20,459 nt of DNA from Solirubrobacteraceae bacterium. GTDB taxonomy: Bacteria > Actinomycetota > Thermoleophilia > Solirubrobacterales > Solirubrobacteraceae. Position 1 is the first letter of the stretch, and each line of letters opens with the position of its first letter. The notes below the pieces were generated by a model. It did not search any database and had not been told where the DNA came from. It saw only the letters and a list, made by a program, of their open reading frames with translations. Location of the stretch: positions 1 through 20,459 of the forward strand of contig JAICJK010000002.1 of assembly GCA_025928415.1 (NCBI GenBank), given 5' to 3'. Position numbers and translations under genes: made by a program. This document shows, piece after piece, positions 8,417 through 15,197 of this stretch.

Positions 8417-9210
8417 GCGCGGTCGCCCGCAACAACGTGGTCGTGGACGGCCGCCCGGACGGCCGCCCGATGATCTTCGCGCACGGCTTCGGCTGCGACC
8501 AGAACATGTGGCGCCACGTCTGGCCCGCCTTCGCCGGCGACCACCGCGTCGTCCTGTTCGACCACGTCGGCGCCGGCGGCTCCGATGCGTCGGCCTACGA
8601 CCGGGAGCGCTACGGCTCGCTGCACGGCTACGCGGACGACGTCCTCGAGATCTGCCGCGAGCTCGACCTGCACGACGTCGTCTTCGTCGGGCACTCGGTG
8701 AGCGCGATGGTGGGCGTCCTGGCCGCGGCCGCCGAGCCCGAGCGGTTCGCGCGGCTGGTGCTCGTCGGGCCCTCGCCGCGGTACATCGACGACGCGGGCT
8801 ACACCGGCGGCTTCAGCCGCGAGGACGTCGAGGGCCTGCTCGCCGCCCTGGACAGCAACTACCTCGGCTGGTCCAGTCAGATGGCGCCGGCGATCATGGG
8901 CAACGGCGACCGGCCGGACCTCGGCGAGGAGCTGACGAACAGCTTCTGCCGCGCCGACCCGGAGATCGCCGCGCAGTTCGCGCGCGTGACGTTCCTCTCC
9001 GACAACCGCGCGGACCTCTCGCGGGTGCGCACCCCGAGCCTCGTCCTGCAGTGCTCCGACGACATCATCGCGCCGGAGCCCGTGGGCGCGTACGTGGCCC
9101 GCCACCTGCCCGAGAGCACGCTGGTCCACCTGGAGGCCACCGGTCACTGCCCGAACCTCAGCGCGCCGGAGGAGACCGTGGCCGCCATCAGGGCCTTCCT
9201 CGCGGCGTGA
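8413..9210 (+). CDS. rsbQ: RsbQ-like alpha/beta hydrolase, energy-stress regulator
   Basis: A 265-residue alpha/beta hydrolase of the RsbQ/D14/KAI2 group. In Bacillus subtilis RsbQ is required for the phosphatase RsbP to activate sigma B on energy stress, probably by binding or hydrolysing a small hydrophobic molecule. The match is close: FAHGFGCDQNMW, VFVGHSVSAM with nucleophile S95, LVGPSPRYIDD, LQCSDDIIAP with D217, and ATGHCPNLS with H245, so the Ser-Asp-His triad is intact. Length equals that of B. subtilis RsbQ. TTG at 8413 is chosen because the ARNNVVVDG leader aligns with the RsbQ N-terminus and AGGAG lies just upstream; the start overlaps the STAS stop (TTGA). The gene overlaps the RsbP-like gene by four bases, the known partner arrangement. 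The ligand is unknown. Confidence 0.92.
   Translation: MSAVARNNVVVDGRPDGRPMIFAHGFGCDQNMWRHVWPAFAGDHRVVLFDHVGAGGSDASAYDRERYGSLHGYADDVLEICRELDLHDVVFVGHSVSAMVGVLAAAAEPERFARLVLVGPSPRYIDDAGYTGGFSREDVEGLLAALDSNYLGWSSQMAPAIMGNGDRPDLGEELTNSFCRADPEIAAQFARVTFLSDNRADLSRVRTPSLVLQCSDDIIAPEPVGAYVARHLPESTLVHLEATGHCPNLSAPEETVAAIRAFLAA
8446..8469 (+). repeat. Perfect 12-bp tandem duplication in rsbQ-like gene
   Basis: GACGGCCGCCCG occurs twice back to back and encodes DGRP-DGRP at residues 12-19, in the loop before the first core strand. It keeps the frame and sits in a variable part of the family, so it is probably harmless. Confidence 0.8.
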
Positions 9211-10337
9211 CCGACGACGCCGGGCTCCTGGAGGAGACGGCCGAGGACCTGTTCGAGGACGCGCCCTGCGGCTACCTGACCACGCGGCTCGACGGCACGA
9301 TCGTGCGGGTCAACCGCACGTTCGAGACCTGGACGGGGCTGCGCCGCGTGGAGCTGCTCGGGCGACGGCGCTTCCAGGACCTGCTGGCGCCGGGCGGCCG
9401 CATCTACCACGAGACCCACTACGCGCCGCTGCTGCGGATGCAGGGCTCGGTGCGCGAGATCGCCCTGGAGCTGGTGCGCGCGGACGGGTCGCGCCTCGCG
9501 GCGCTCGTGAACTCGACGCTCGTCACGGACGCGTCGGGGCGGCCACGGGTCATCAAGACGACCGTCTTCGACGCCACCGACCGGCGTGGCTACGAGCAGG
9601 AGCTGCTGCGGGCGCGGCGGCGCGAGCAGGAGATCGCACAGCACCTGCAGCGCAGCCTGCTGTCCGGCGACCTTCCCGCCACCGACGGCCTCGAGGTGGC
9701 GGTGGCCTACCGGCCCGCGGTCGCGGGCATCGAGGTCGGCGGCGACTGGTATGACGCCTTCTGGCTCGACGACGGGGAGTCCGTCGGTTTCGTGGTCGGC
9801 GACGTCGTGGGGCGCGGCCTGGAGGCCGCGGCGACGATGGGGCAGCTCCGCAGCGCGCTGCGGGCGCTGGCCTCGACCGGCCTGCAGCCCGGTCCGCTGC
9901 TCGATGCGCTCGACGGCTACGCCCGCCGGCACGGCGTGGGCCAGATGACGACGCTGGCCTACGCGGAGCTCCGCCTCCGGACGCGGCGCCTGCGCCTCGC
10001 CTGCGCGGGCCACCCGCCGCCGGTGCTCGTGGCACCGGGCGCGCGGCCCGAGCTGCTGGGGGAAGGCCGCTCGCTGCCGCTGGACGCGCATGCGGTGCGC
10101 AGCGCGCGCGCCGAGGCGACGCTGACCCTGCCGGCCGGCGCGGGCGTCCTGCTCTACACCGACGGCCTGATCGAGCGGCGCGGCCGGTCGCTGTCGGACG
10201 GTCTCGACCGGCTGCTGGCCGAGGTGGCCTCCCAGGACGACCAGGCGCCGGCGGCGCTGGCGCCGGCGGTGGTGCACGCGCTGCACGACCCCGGGCACGC
10301 CGACGACGTCTGCCTGCTCGCCGTGCGGATCCGCTAG
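9207..10337 (+). CDS. rsbP: PAS-PP2C serine phosphatase (RsbP-like)
   Basis: A 376-residue phosphatase expected to dephosphorylate an RsbV/STAS protein in the cytoplasm. Residues about 10-125 are a PAS sensor domain (APCGYLTTRLDGTI, then RIYHETHYAPLL and a PAC-like end ATDRRGYE). Residues 126-155 form a charged helical linker, REQEIAQHLQRSLL, typical before SpoIIE/RsbU/RsbP phosphatases. Residues about 160-376 are PP2C with its metal-binding residues: GGDWYD (D180, D183), GDVVGRGLEAA (D199), AGHPPP, YTDGLIE (D319) and ADDVCLL (D366/D367). GTG 9207 overlaps the RsbQ-like stop (GTGA). The PAS-linker-PP2C order and direct pairing with an RsbQ homologue argue for RsbP rather than RsbU. No haem- or flavin-binding residues in the PAS domain could be assigned. 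Confidence 0.9.
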   Translation: MTDDAGLLEETAEDLFEDAPCGYLTTRLDGTIVRVNRTFETWTGLRRVELLGRRRFQDLLAPGGRIYHETHYAPLLRMQGSVREIALELVRADGSRLAALVNSTLVTDASGRPRVIKTTVFDATDRRGYEQELLRARRREQEIAQHLQRSLLSGDLPATDGLEVAVAYRPAVAGIEVGGDWYDAFWLDDGESVGFVVGDVVGRGLEAAATMGQLRSALRALASTGLQPGPLLDALDGYARRHGVGQMTTLAYAELRLRTRRLRLACAGHPPPVLVAPGARPELLGEGRSLPLDAHAVRSARAEATLTLPAGAGVLLYTDGLIERRGRSLSDGLDRLLAEVASQDDQAPAALAPAVVHALHDPGHADDVCLLAVRIR

Positions 10338-10421
10338 CCGCGCGGCGCCTCACGGACGCGCACGCGCGCGCCGGTCCTCGGGATCGCGCGGTGGCTTGCC
10401 CGCGCTGGGAGGATGGGTCGC

Positions 10422-11012
10422 ATGACCTTCATCGAGACGGTGGACCCGGCTGACGCGCAGGGGCCGGTGGCCGGGCTCTACGAGGCCGACCGCGCGGCGT
10501 TCGGCCGTCTGCCGAACTTCACCCGGGCGTTCTCGCTGCGGCCCGGGGTCTACGCCGCCTGGCGGCAGCTCAACGGCGCGATCAAGGCCGACATGGACCT
10601 GCGCCGCTACGAACTGGCGACGGTCGCCGCGGCCCGCCGCCTGCGGTCCAGCTACTGCGCGCTGGCCCACGGATCGATCCTCGCCGACCGGTTCCTGGGG
10701 CCGGACGCGGTGCGCGCCGTCGTCGCCGACCACCGGGAGGCGGGCCTGGACGCCGTCGACGTCGCCGTGATGGACCTCGCCGAGAAGGTCGCCGAGGACG
10801 CGACCACGGTCGGCGAGGCCGACCTCGAGGGCCTGCGGTCCCTGGGCCTGGCCGACGACGAGATCCTCGACGTCGTGCTCGCGGCCGCGGCCCGCTGCTT
10901 CTTCAGCAAGGTGCTCGACGGGCTCGGCGTCCGCCCCGACAAGGAGTACGGGGCCCTCGAGCCGGCCCTGCGCGATGCGCTTACCGTCGGCCGCCCGATC
11001 GCCGGCGACTGA
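10422..11012 (+). CDS. AhpD/carboxymuconolactone decarboxylase-like protein (peroxidase-related)
   Basis: A 196-residue all-helical protein of the carboxymuconolactone decarboxylase/AhpD superfamily. The core RRYELATVAAARRLRSSYCALAHG holds E64, C79 and H83: the family CxxxH is present, but the second cysteine of the classic AhpD CxxC is replaced (YCALAH). Disulfide-relay peroxidase chemistry as in AhpD is therefore doubtful, and the exact reaction is unknown. ATG 10422 is preferred to ATG 10413 because GGGAGG (10407-10412) is nine bases ahead of it and family members start at MTFIETV. The gene stands alone, 84 bases after the stress-module phosphatase and convergent with the transporter gene. 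A role in redox or peroxide stress is inferred only from the family. Confidence 0.8.
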   Translation: MTFIETVDPADAQGPVAGLYEADRAAFGRLPNFTRAFSLRPGVYAAWRQLNGAIKADMDLRRYELATVAAARRLRSSYCALAHGSILADRFLGPDAVRAVVADHREAGLDAVDVAVMDLAEKVAEDATTVGEADLEGLRSLGLADDEILDVVLAAAARCFFSKVLDGLGVRPDKEYGALEPALRDALTVGRPIAGD

Positions 11013-11017
11013 CTCCA

Positions 11018-11036
11018 CGGTGGCGCGGCGCCGCCC
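11018..11036. terminator. Possible hairpin between convergent genes
   Basis: In the 25-base gap between two converging stops, GGTGGC and GCCGCC can form a 6-bp stem (one G-U pair) around a 5-base loop. There is no T tract. Its position suits bidirectional termination, but in DNA this GC-rich such stems arise often by chance. Confidence 0.25.
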
Positions 11037-11037
11037 C

Positions 11038-12591
11038 TCAGTGCAGCAGCGCGACAGGCTGCTCGGCGCTCTCGCCGGCGGGCTCGTCGGGGTCGTCCAC
11101 GGGCTCGGGCTTGTCCTTGGGCAACAGCAGGATCGCCACGACGAAGGCGACGACGACGAGCGCCAGCGCCCACCAGAAGGTCGCGCCGAACGCGGCGGCC
11201 ATCGCCGGCGCCAGCCGCTCCCGGACGCCGGGCGGCAGGGTGGTGCCGATGCCGCCGCCCCCGCCGGTGCCGCTCCCGCTCAGGCGGCTCGTGAGCTGGT
11301 GGGCGAGCAGGACGCTGAGCACGGCGGTCCCGATCGACGCCCCGACCTGCTGGTTGATGTTCAGCGTCGTGCTGGCCTTGGCGACCGCCGCCCGGCGCAG
11401 GGTCTGCATCGCGCCGGAGAACGTCGGCATCATCGTCGCGCCCATGCCCAGCCCGAGCACGAAGAGCGTCGCGCCGAACAGCCAGTAGGACGTGCCGGCG
11501 CCGAGCTGGGTCAGGCCGAGGAAGGCCACGCCGACGATCGCCAGGCCCACGGGGACGATCCGCCCGATGCCGGTCCGGTCGGTCAGCTTGCCCGCGATCG
11601 GCATCGCCACCATCGCCCCGAGCCCCTGTGGGGCGAGCAGCAGGCCGGTGTCCATCGCGGACTCCCCGCGCACGGTCTGCAGGTACAGCGGGAGCAGCAG
11701 CATGCCGCCGAACACCGCGACGATGACCAGCACGAGCGTGCCCGAGGCGGCGGCGAAGGTCCGGTTGGCGAACAGGCGCAGGTCGATCAGCGCGTCCGGC
11801 GTCCGCAGCGCGTGGCGGACGAAGAGGGCGAGCAGGCACAGGCCGGCCAGCGCGGGGCCGAACACGCGCGGCGACCCGAAGCCGCCGGCCGCGTTGGTCT
11901 CGGCCAGGCCGTAGATCAGCGCGGCCAGGCCGGGGGAAAGCAGCGCGAGGCCCAGCCAGTCCAGGCGGTGCTGCGGCTGCGGGACGTCGCGCGGCAGGAT
12001 CCGCGTGGACAGCAGCAGCGCGACCGCGCCGATCGGGACGTTGATGAAGAAGATCCAGCGCCACGAGAACGAGTCCACGAGGTAGCCGCCGAGGATCGGG
12101 CCGACGATGGGACCGAGCAGCATCGGCACGCCGATGATCGCCATCACGCGGCCGACGCGGGACGGGCCGGCGGCCCGGGTGAGGATCGTCATGCCCGCCG
12201 GCATCAGCATCCCGCCGCCGAGGCCCTGCAGCACGCGGAAGCCGATCAGCGAGTCGGCGCTCCAGGCCAGCCCGGACATGATCGAGCCGAGCAGGAACAG
12301 GCTGATCGACATCAGGTACAGGCGCTTGGTGCCGAAGCGGTCGGCGGCCCAGCCGGTGAGCGGGATGACCGTGGCGAGCGCCAGGGTGTAGCCGGTCGCG
12401 ACCCACTGGATCGTCGACAGCGAGGTGTCGAAGTCGCGGGCGAGGGTGTTGATCGCGACGTTGACGACCGTGGTGTCGAGGATCGACATCACCGCGCCGA
12501 CCACGACGACCGAGGCCACCATCAGCAGCGCGCGGTCGAGCTTGCCGGGGTCGTCGGCGGGCAGGGACGGCGGTGCGGCGGGGGCGGACAT
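11038..12591 (-). CDS. DHA2-family MFS multidrug transporter (EmrB/QacA type)
   Basis: A 517-residue inner-membrane proton antiporter of the 14-helix DHA2 group, which typically exports drugs or other hydrophobic compounds. Family marks in order: SILDTTVVNVAINTL in helix 1 (D39), WAADRFGTKR after helix 2 (84-90), RVLQGLGGGMLMP in helix 4 (R119), and the antiporter motif GPIVGPILGGYLVDSFSWRWIFFINVPIG around helix 5. A Gly-rich loop precedes the last helix, and the tail is acidic and cytoplasmic. ATG 12591 is chosen because family homology begins just after it; AGGTGG lies nine bases upstream. A perfect inverted repeat immediately upstream suggests control by a repressor not encoded here. Whether it is also co-transcribed with the MmcQ-like gene 35 bases ahead cannot be settled. 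The substrate is unknown. Confidence 0.9.
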   Translation of the reverse strand: MSAPAAPPSLPADDPGKLDRALLMVASVVVVGAVMSILDTTVVNVAINTLARDFDTSLSTIQWVATGYTLALATVIPLTGWAADRFGTKRLYLMSISLFLLGSIMSGLAWSADSLIGFRVLQGLGGGMLMPAGMTILTRAAGPSRVGRVMAIIGVPMLLGPIVGPILGGYLVDSFSWRWIFFINVPIGAVALLLSTRILPRDVPQPQHRLDWLGLALLSPGLAALIYGLAETNAAGGFGSPRVFGPALAGLCLLALFVRHALRTPDALIDLRLFANRTFAAASGTLVLVIVAVFGGMLLLPLYLQTVRGESAMDTGLLLAPQGLGAMVAMPIAGKLTDRTGIGRIVPVGLAIVGVAFLGLTQLGAGTSYWLFGATLFVLGLGMGATMMPTFSGAMQTLRRAAVAKASTTLNINQQVGASIGTAVLSVLLAHQLTSRLSGSGTGGGGGIGTTLPPGVRERLAPAMAAAFGATFWWALALVVVAFVVAILLLPKDKPEPVDDPDEPAGESAEQPVALLH

Positions 12592-12606
12592 GCGCTCGTG
12601 CCACCT

Positions 12607-12629
12607 TAGCGGAGAGACTGTCTCCGCTA
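12607..12629 (-). promoter_or_regulatory. Perfect 9-bp inverted repeat upstream of MFS gene, putative operator
   Basis: The arms TAGCGGAGA and TCTCCGCTA are exact reverse complements separated by 5 bases, starting 15 bases before the transporter start. On the minus strand the downstream arm runs into TAAGGT (12608-12603), a possible -10 element. A bound dimer would therefore block the promoter, as TetR-type repressors do for efflux genes. The upstream arm also contains the TAG stop of the MmcQ-like gene. The alternative reading is an RNA hairpin ending the upstream transcript, but no T tract follows. Confidence 0.55.
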
Positions 12630-12974
12630 CGCCCGGCCGCCCGGAGCGCGCCGCGGCCGGGGGCGGACGAGGTCGTGGCTGTCCTGCACGAGGTCGCGGA
12701 CGAGGTCGTCGCCCGCGTCGCGGCCGAGCGTGATCGTGATCCAGTGGCGCTTGTTCAGGTGGTAGCCGGGCACGATCGAGGCGTAGGACGCGCGCAGCGA
12801 CTCGCCCAGCTCGGGGTCGCACTTGACGCTGACGGTCAGCGGCTGCGCCGACAGCCGCGACAGCGCGAACACCTTGCGCGCCACCTTGAACACCGACAGC
12901 CCGGGGGCGAACGGGAACTCCTCGGCCGCGCCGGGCAGCGACAGGCACCACGCGCGGAGCTCGTCGCCGGTCAC
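12627..12974 (-). CDS. MmcQ/YjbR-family protein
   Basis: A 115-residue small protein of the MmcQ/YjbR family, a CyaY-like alpha/beta fold often annotated as DNA-binding although its biochemical role is not firmly established. Diagnostic stretches are the N-terminal ELRAWCLSLPGAAEEFPF, then VFKVARKVFAL, LTVSVKCDPEL and GYHLNKRHWITITL, followed by a basic Arg/Pro-rich tail (RPRPRRAPGGRA). GTG 12974 is the start, giving the standard family N-terminus 8 bases after the stop of the YbjQ-repeat gene, so it is probably the last gene of that operon. Its stop codon lies in the inverted repeat that precedes the transporter. Confidence 0.85.
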   Translation of the reverse strand: MTGDELRAWCLSLPGAAEEFPFAPGLSVFKVARKVFALSRLSAQPLTVSVKCDPELGESLRASYASIVPGYHLNKRHWITITLGRDAGDDLVRDLVQDSHDLVRPRPRRAPGGRA

Positions 12975-12982
12975 GCCGCCGG

Positions 12983-13786
12983 TCAGCTCAGGTCGAGCAC
13001 CGTCTGCGGCGGCTCGATCGTGCGGTCGTCGCCGTAGGGAACGATCGCCGTGCCGACCGCGAAGAACTCGATCACGTGGCTGCCCCAGCCGTGGTTGCCC
13101 TCGTGGAGCTGCACGCCGACGATGCCCTCGGCCTGCACGGCCTCCGCCTCGGCCTGCATGCGCTCCATCGCCAGCTCGCGCGCGTCGTAGAGCGCCTGGG
13201 TGAAGTTCGGGAGCTCGACGTTCTGCCCCGCCTGGCGCATGGACTGGAACATCCCGCGGTGGGCGACGTGGTAGACGCAGGAGCCCATCACCATCCCGAC
13301 CGGGCGGTGGCCCGACCGCAGCAGGGTCCAGAAGTCCTGGCCGGACAGGTCCGAGGTGAACGGGCGGCCGTTCGGCGCGCGGTGCAGCTCGCCCTCGCGG
13401 TGGCGGATCGCGGTCCCGATGGCCAGGAACTCGGCCATGTGCTCGCCCCAGTCGTAGCGCCCGACCTCCAGCCGGACCCCGACCACGCCGTCGGCCCCGA
13501 GCTGGTCGGCCTCCTCCTCCATGCGCGTCATCGCGAGCTCCCGCGCGCCGTACATCGCCTCGCTGAGCACCGTCATCTCCTGCGAGCGCTTCCAGTTGGA
13601 CTGCTGGAAGCCGATGTGGAAGATCGACGACCCCACCACCAGGCCCAGCGGGTCGAAGCCCGCCTCCTTGACGAGCAGGAACTCCGCGACGGAGAGGTCG
13701 GAGGTGAACAGGCCGCGGCGGTTCTGCTCCAGGCGCTCGCGGCCCGCCTCGGGGACGCCCTCGAGGGAGGTCGGGTCATAGCTCAT
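12983..13786 (-). CDS. Two-repeat YbjQ-like (heavy-metal-binding-domain) protein
   Basis: A 267-residue soluble protein made of two YbjQ/UPF0145-like repeats (about 27-128 and 143-249). Each opens with FTSDLS and an acidic-Phe pair, has a strand VxGSxxxH, an alpha helix with ARELAMxRMxxEA, then GADGVVGVRLE or AEGIVGVQLH and ends with FxAIGTAI/FFAVGTAI. The family is often named heavy-metal-binding after a small pentameric fold, but metal binding is not shown for these long forms. ATG 13786 overlaps the stop of the preceding gene (ATGA), and AAGGAG (13802-13797) lies 10 bases upstream. His and Cys residues (H57, C170, H173, H176) are scattered rather than in a clear site. Function unknown. Confidence 0.75.
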   Translation of the reverse strand: MSYDPTSLEGVPEAGRERLEQNRRGLFTSDLSVAEFLLVKEAGFDPLGLVVGSSIFHIGFQQSNWKRSQEMTVLSEAMYGARELAMTRMEEEADQLGADGVVGVRLEVGRYDWGEHMAEFLAIGTAIRHREGELHRAPNGRPFTSDLSGQDFWTLLRSGHRPVGMVMGSCVYHVAHRGMFQSMRQAGQNVELPNFTQALYDARELAMERMQAEAEAVQAEGIVGVQLHEGNHGWGSHVIEFFAVGTAIVPYGDDRTIEPPQTVLDLS

Positions 13787-14745
13787 CGGGTGAGTGCTCC
13801 TTGTCGGACGATGACACGGGGGTCCAGCGGCGCGCCGGCGCCGTGGCGCGCGATCGCGGTGCCCACCACGTGGGCGGTGACGATGAGGTCCTCGTGGCGG
13901 CGGCTGCCCGCGCTCTCCCACTCGCGGACCTGGATGCCGACGTCGACCTGCGTGCCGACGACGCCCTCGGCGCCGAGGGCCTGCGCGGCGGACGTCGCCC
14001 GGCCGAGCGCGTTCTCGCGGGCGCTGTAGACGCCCTGGGTGAAGTCGGCGAGCTCCTGGTTGGCGGTCCCCCGCTGCCAGCCGGTCGTGAGCTGCTGGGT
14101 CATCGCGCCGGCCGAGACGTAGACCACGGACGTCGCCGCGACGACCCCGGCGGGTCCGTAGCCCGCGTTGCGCAGGAGGGTGAAGTCCGGCGCGGAGAGG
14201 TCGCTGAGGCGCGGCGCGGCGCGCATCTGGGGCGTGCCGTCCGGCAGGCGCACGGCCGTCCCGTTGACGACGACCTCCACGGCGCCGTCCACGAACGCGT
14301 GCTCGCGCCGCTCGAAGCTGACGTCGACGACCGCGTCGGCCTGCGCGGCGCGCGCCTCCTCGGCCAGGCGTCGCAGCGCGCGGGAGCGGGCCTGGTTCCA
14401 GGCCTCGGTGAGCTGGGTCAGCTCCACGATGCGCCCGCCGCTCGACCACGAGCCCCATGGGAACGCCTGCCAGCCCACCTGGTAGACGGAGGACCCCATG
14501 ACCTGGCAGATGGGCTGCACGCGCTGCAGGCGCGTCAGCGCGAAGTCGGCGACCGACAGCCCGGAGGTGAAGAAGCCGTCCGTGCGGCCGGCGAGCTCGG
14601 CGATGCGGGCCTCGGCGGCGAGCGGGACGCCCCCGCGCCCGACGCGCTCGACGTCCTGCTCGCGGCGGCGCTCGGCGGCCGCGGCCGCGCCGTCGTCCTC
14701 GCCGGGGGACCCGTCCGCGCCGCGCCCGCGCCCGAAGAGCCCCAC
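13783..14745 (-). CDS. Two-repeat YbjQ-like protein with charged N-terminal extension
   Basis: A 320-residue soluble protein, sister of the following gene. A charged low-complexity extension (residues 1-45, GRGRGADGSPGEDDG and ERRREQDVER) precedes two YbjQ-like repeats at about 58-166 and 178-299. The first has FTSGLSVADF, VMGSSVYQVGW, LTQLTEAWNQARSRALRRL, ADAVVDVSFE and VEVVVNGTAV. The second has LSDLSAPDF, TSVVYVS, FTQGVYSARENAL, GAEGVVGTQVDV and HVVGTAI. GTG 14745 is used because it lies 2 bases after the upstream stop and begins where the charged extension starts; no ATG is nearby in frame. It overlaps the next gene by four bases, so the two proteins are probably made together and may form a hetero-oligomer. 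Function unknown. Confidence 0.73.
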   Translation of the reverse strand: MGLFGRGRGADGSPGEDDGAAAAAERRREQDVERVGRGGVPLAAEARIAELAGRTDGFFTSGLSVADFALTRLQRVQPICQVMGSSVYQVGWQAFPWGSWSSGGRIVELTQLTEAWNQARSRALRRLAEEARAAQADAVVDVSFERREHAFVDGAVEVVVNGTAVRLPDGTPQMRAAPRLSDLSAPDFTLLRNAGYGPAGVVAATSVVYVSAGAMTQQLTTGWQRGTANQELADFTQGVYSARENALGRATSAAQALGAEGVVGTQVDVGIQVREWESAGSRRHEDLIVTAHVVGTAIARHGAGAPLDPRVIVRQGALTR

Positions 14746-14747
14746 GG

Positions 14748-15131
14748 TCAGCCCACGAGCCTCTGCACCGCGACGCGGGCCTGCTCGCTGGTCTGCGCCG
14801 CCTCGCGCAGCTCGGCGGTCAGCGCGCGCGCCCAGGCGCCGAAATCGAGCTGCTCGCGCTTGATCACGACGCCGCGCACCTCCTGCTCGCGGGTGGCCTC
14901 GACGCGGCTGCCGTCGACGCGCAGCGCCCAGCACGACCCGCCGAGGCGCACCTCGACCGCCGCGACCGCCTTGTCCTTGGAGAACAACCGCCGGGCGCGG
15001 CGCTCGACGCGCGTCTGCTGCGGCAGCGCGCCCTCGAGCTTGGCGGCGAGGACCTCGACGTCGCGGGCCAGCTCGGAGCCGTCGGCCCGCAGATCGGCCG
15101 CGTCGAGATCGAACGCATCGGGACCGTCCAT
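14748..15131 (-). CDS. Small conserved-looking protein of unknown function
   Basis: A 127-residue protein I do not recognise. It has an acidic N-terminus (MDGPDAFDLDAADL), a helix rich in Leu/Ala/Glu (ELARDVEVLAAKLEGAL), a basic patch RVERRARRLF, three probable strands (AVAAVEVRLGGSCWALRVDG, then EVRGVVIKREQL) and a C-terminal amphipathic helix ending AVQRLVG. There are no membrane segments, signal peptide or catalytic motif. It is the first gene of the YbjQ-repeat operon, with its stop 2 bases before the next GTG start. ATG 15131 follows a -10-like TAGGCT by nine bases, suggesting a leaderless or near-leaderless transcript. Confidence 0.7.
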   Translation of the reverse strand: MDGPDAFDLDAADLRADGSELARDVEVLAAKLEGALPQQTRVERRARRLFSKDKAVAAVEVRLGGSCWALRVDGSRVEATREQEVRGVVIKREQLDFGAWARALTAELREAAQTSEQARVAVQRLVG

Positions 15132-15140
15132 CGTGCCGCG

Positions 15141-15146
15141 AGCCTA
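15141..15146 (-). promoter_or_regulatory. Possible -10 element of the YbjQ-repeat operon
   Basis: TAGGCT on the minus strand lies nine bases before ATG 15131, the same layout as TAGCGT before the LAL gene. No -35-like hexamer is visible at 16-18 bases. A weak call based on position. Confidence 0.35.
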
Positions 15147-15178
15147 GCGCGGCGCCCGCCGCCGCCCGCGTGGTCGCG

Positions 15179-15194
15179 CCGCTTGAGAGAGCGG
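15179..15194 (-). terminator. Weak hairpin after the dikinase operon
   Basis: Three bases after the swivelling-subunit stop, CCGCT and AGCGG can pair around a 6-base loop. The stem is only 5 bp and has no T tract, so this is just a candidate operon end. Confidence 0.22.
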
Positions 15195-15197
15195 TGC

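Noticed and set aside
10338..10421. Terminator or promoter between the PP2C gene and the AhpD-like gene
   Set aside because: CGGCGC and GCGCCG can pair only across a 19-base loop without a T tract, and no convincing -35/-10 pair was found. Nothing is called in this gap apart from the ribosome site.
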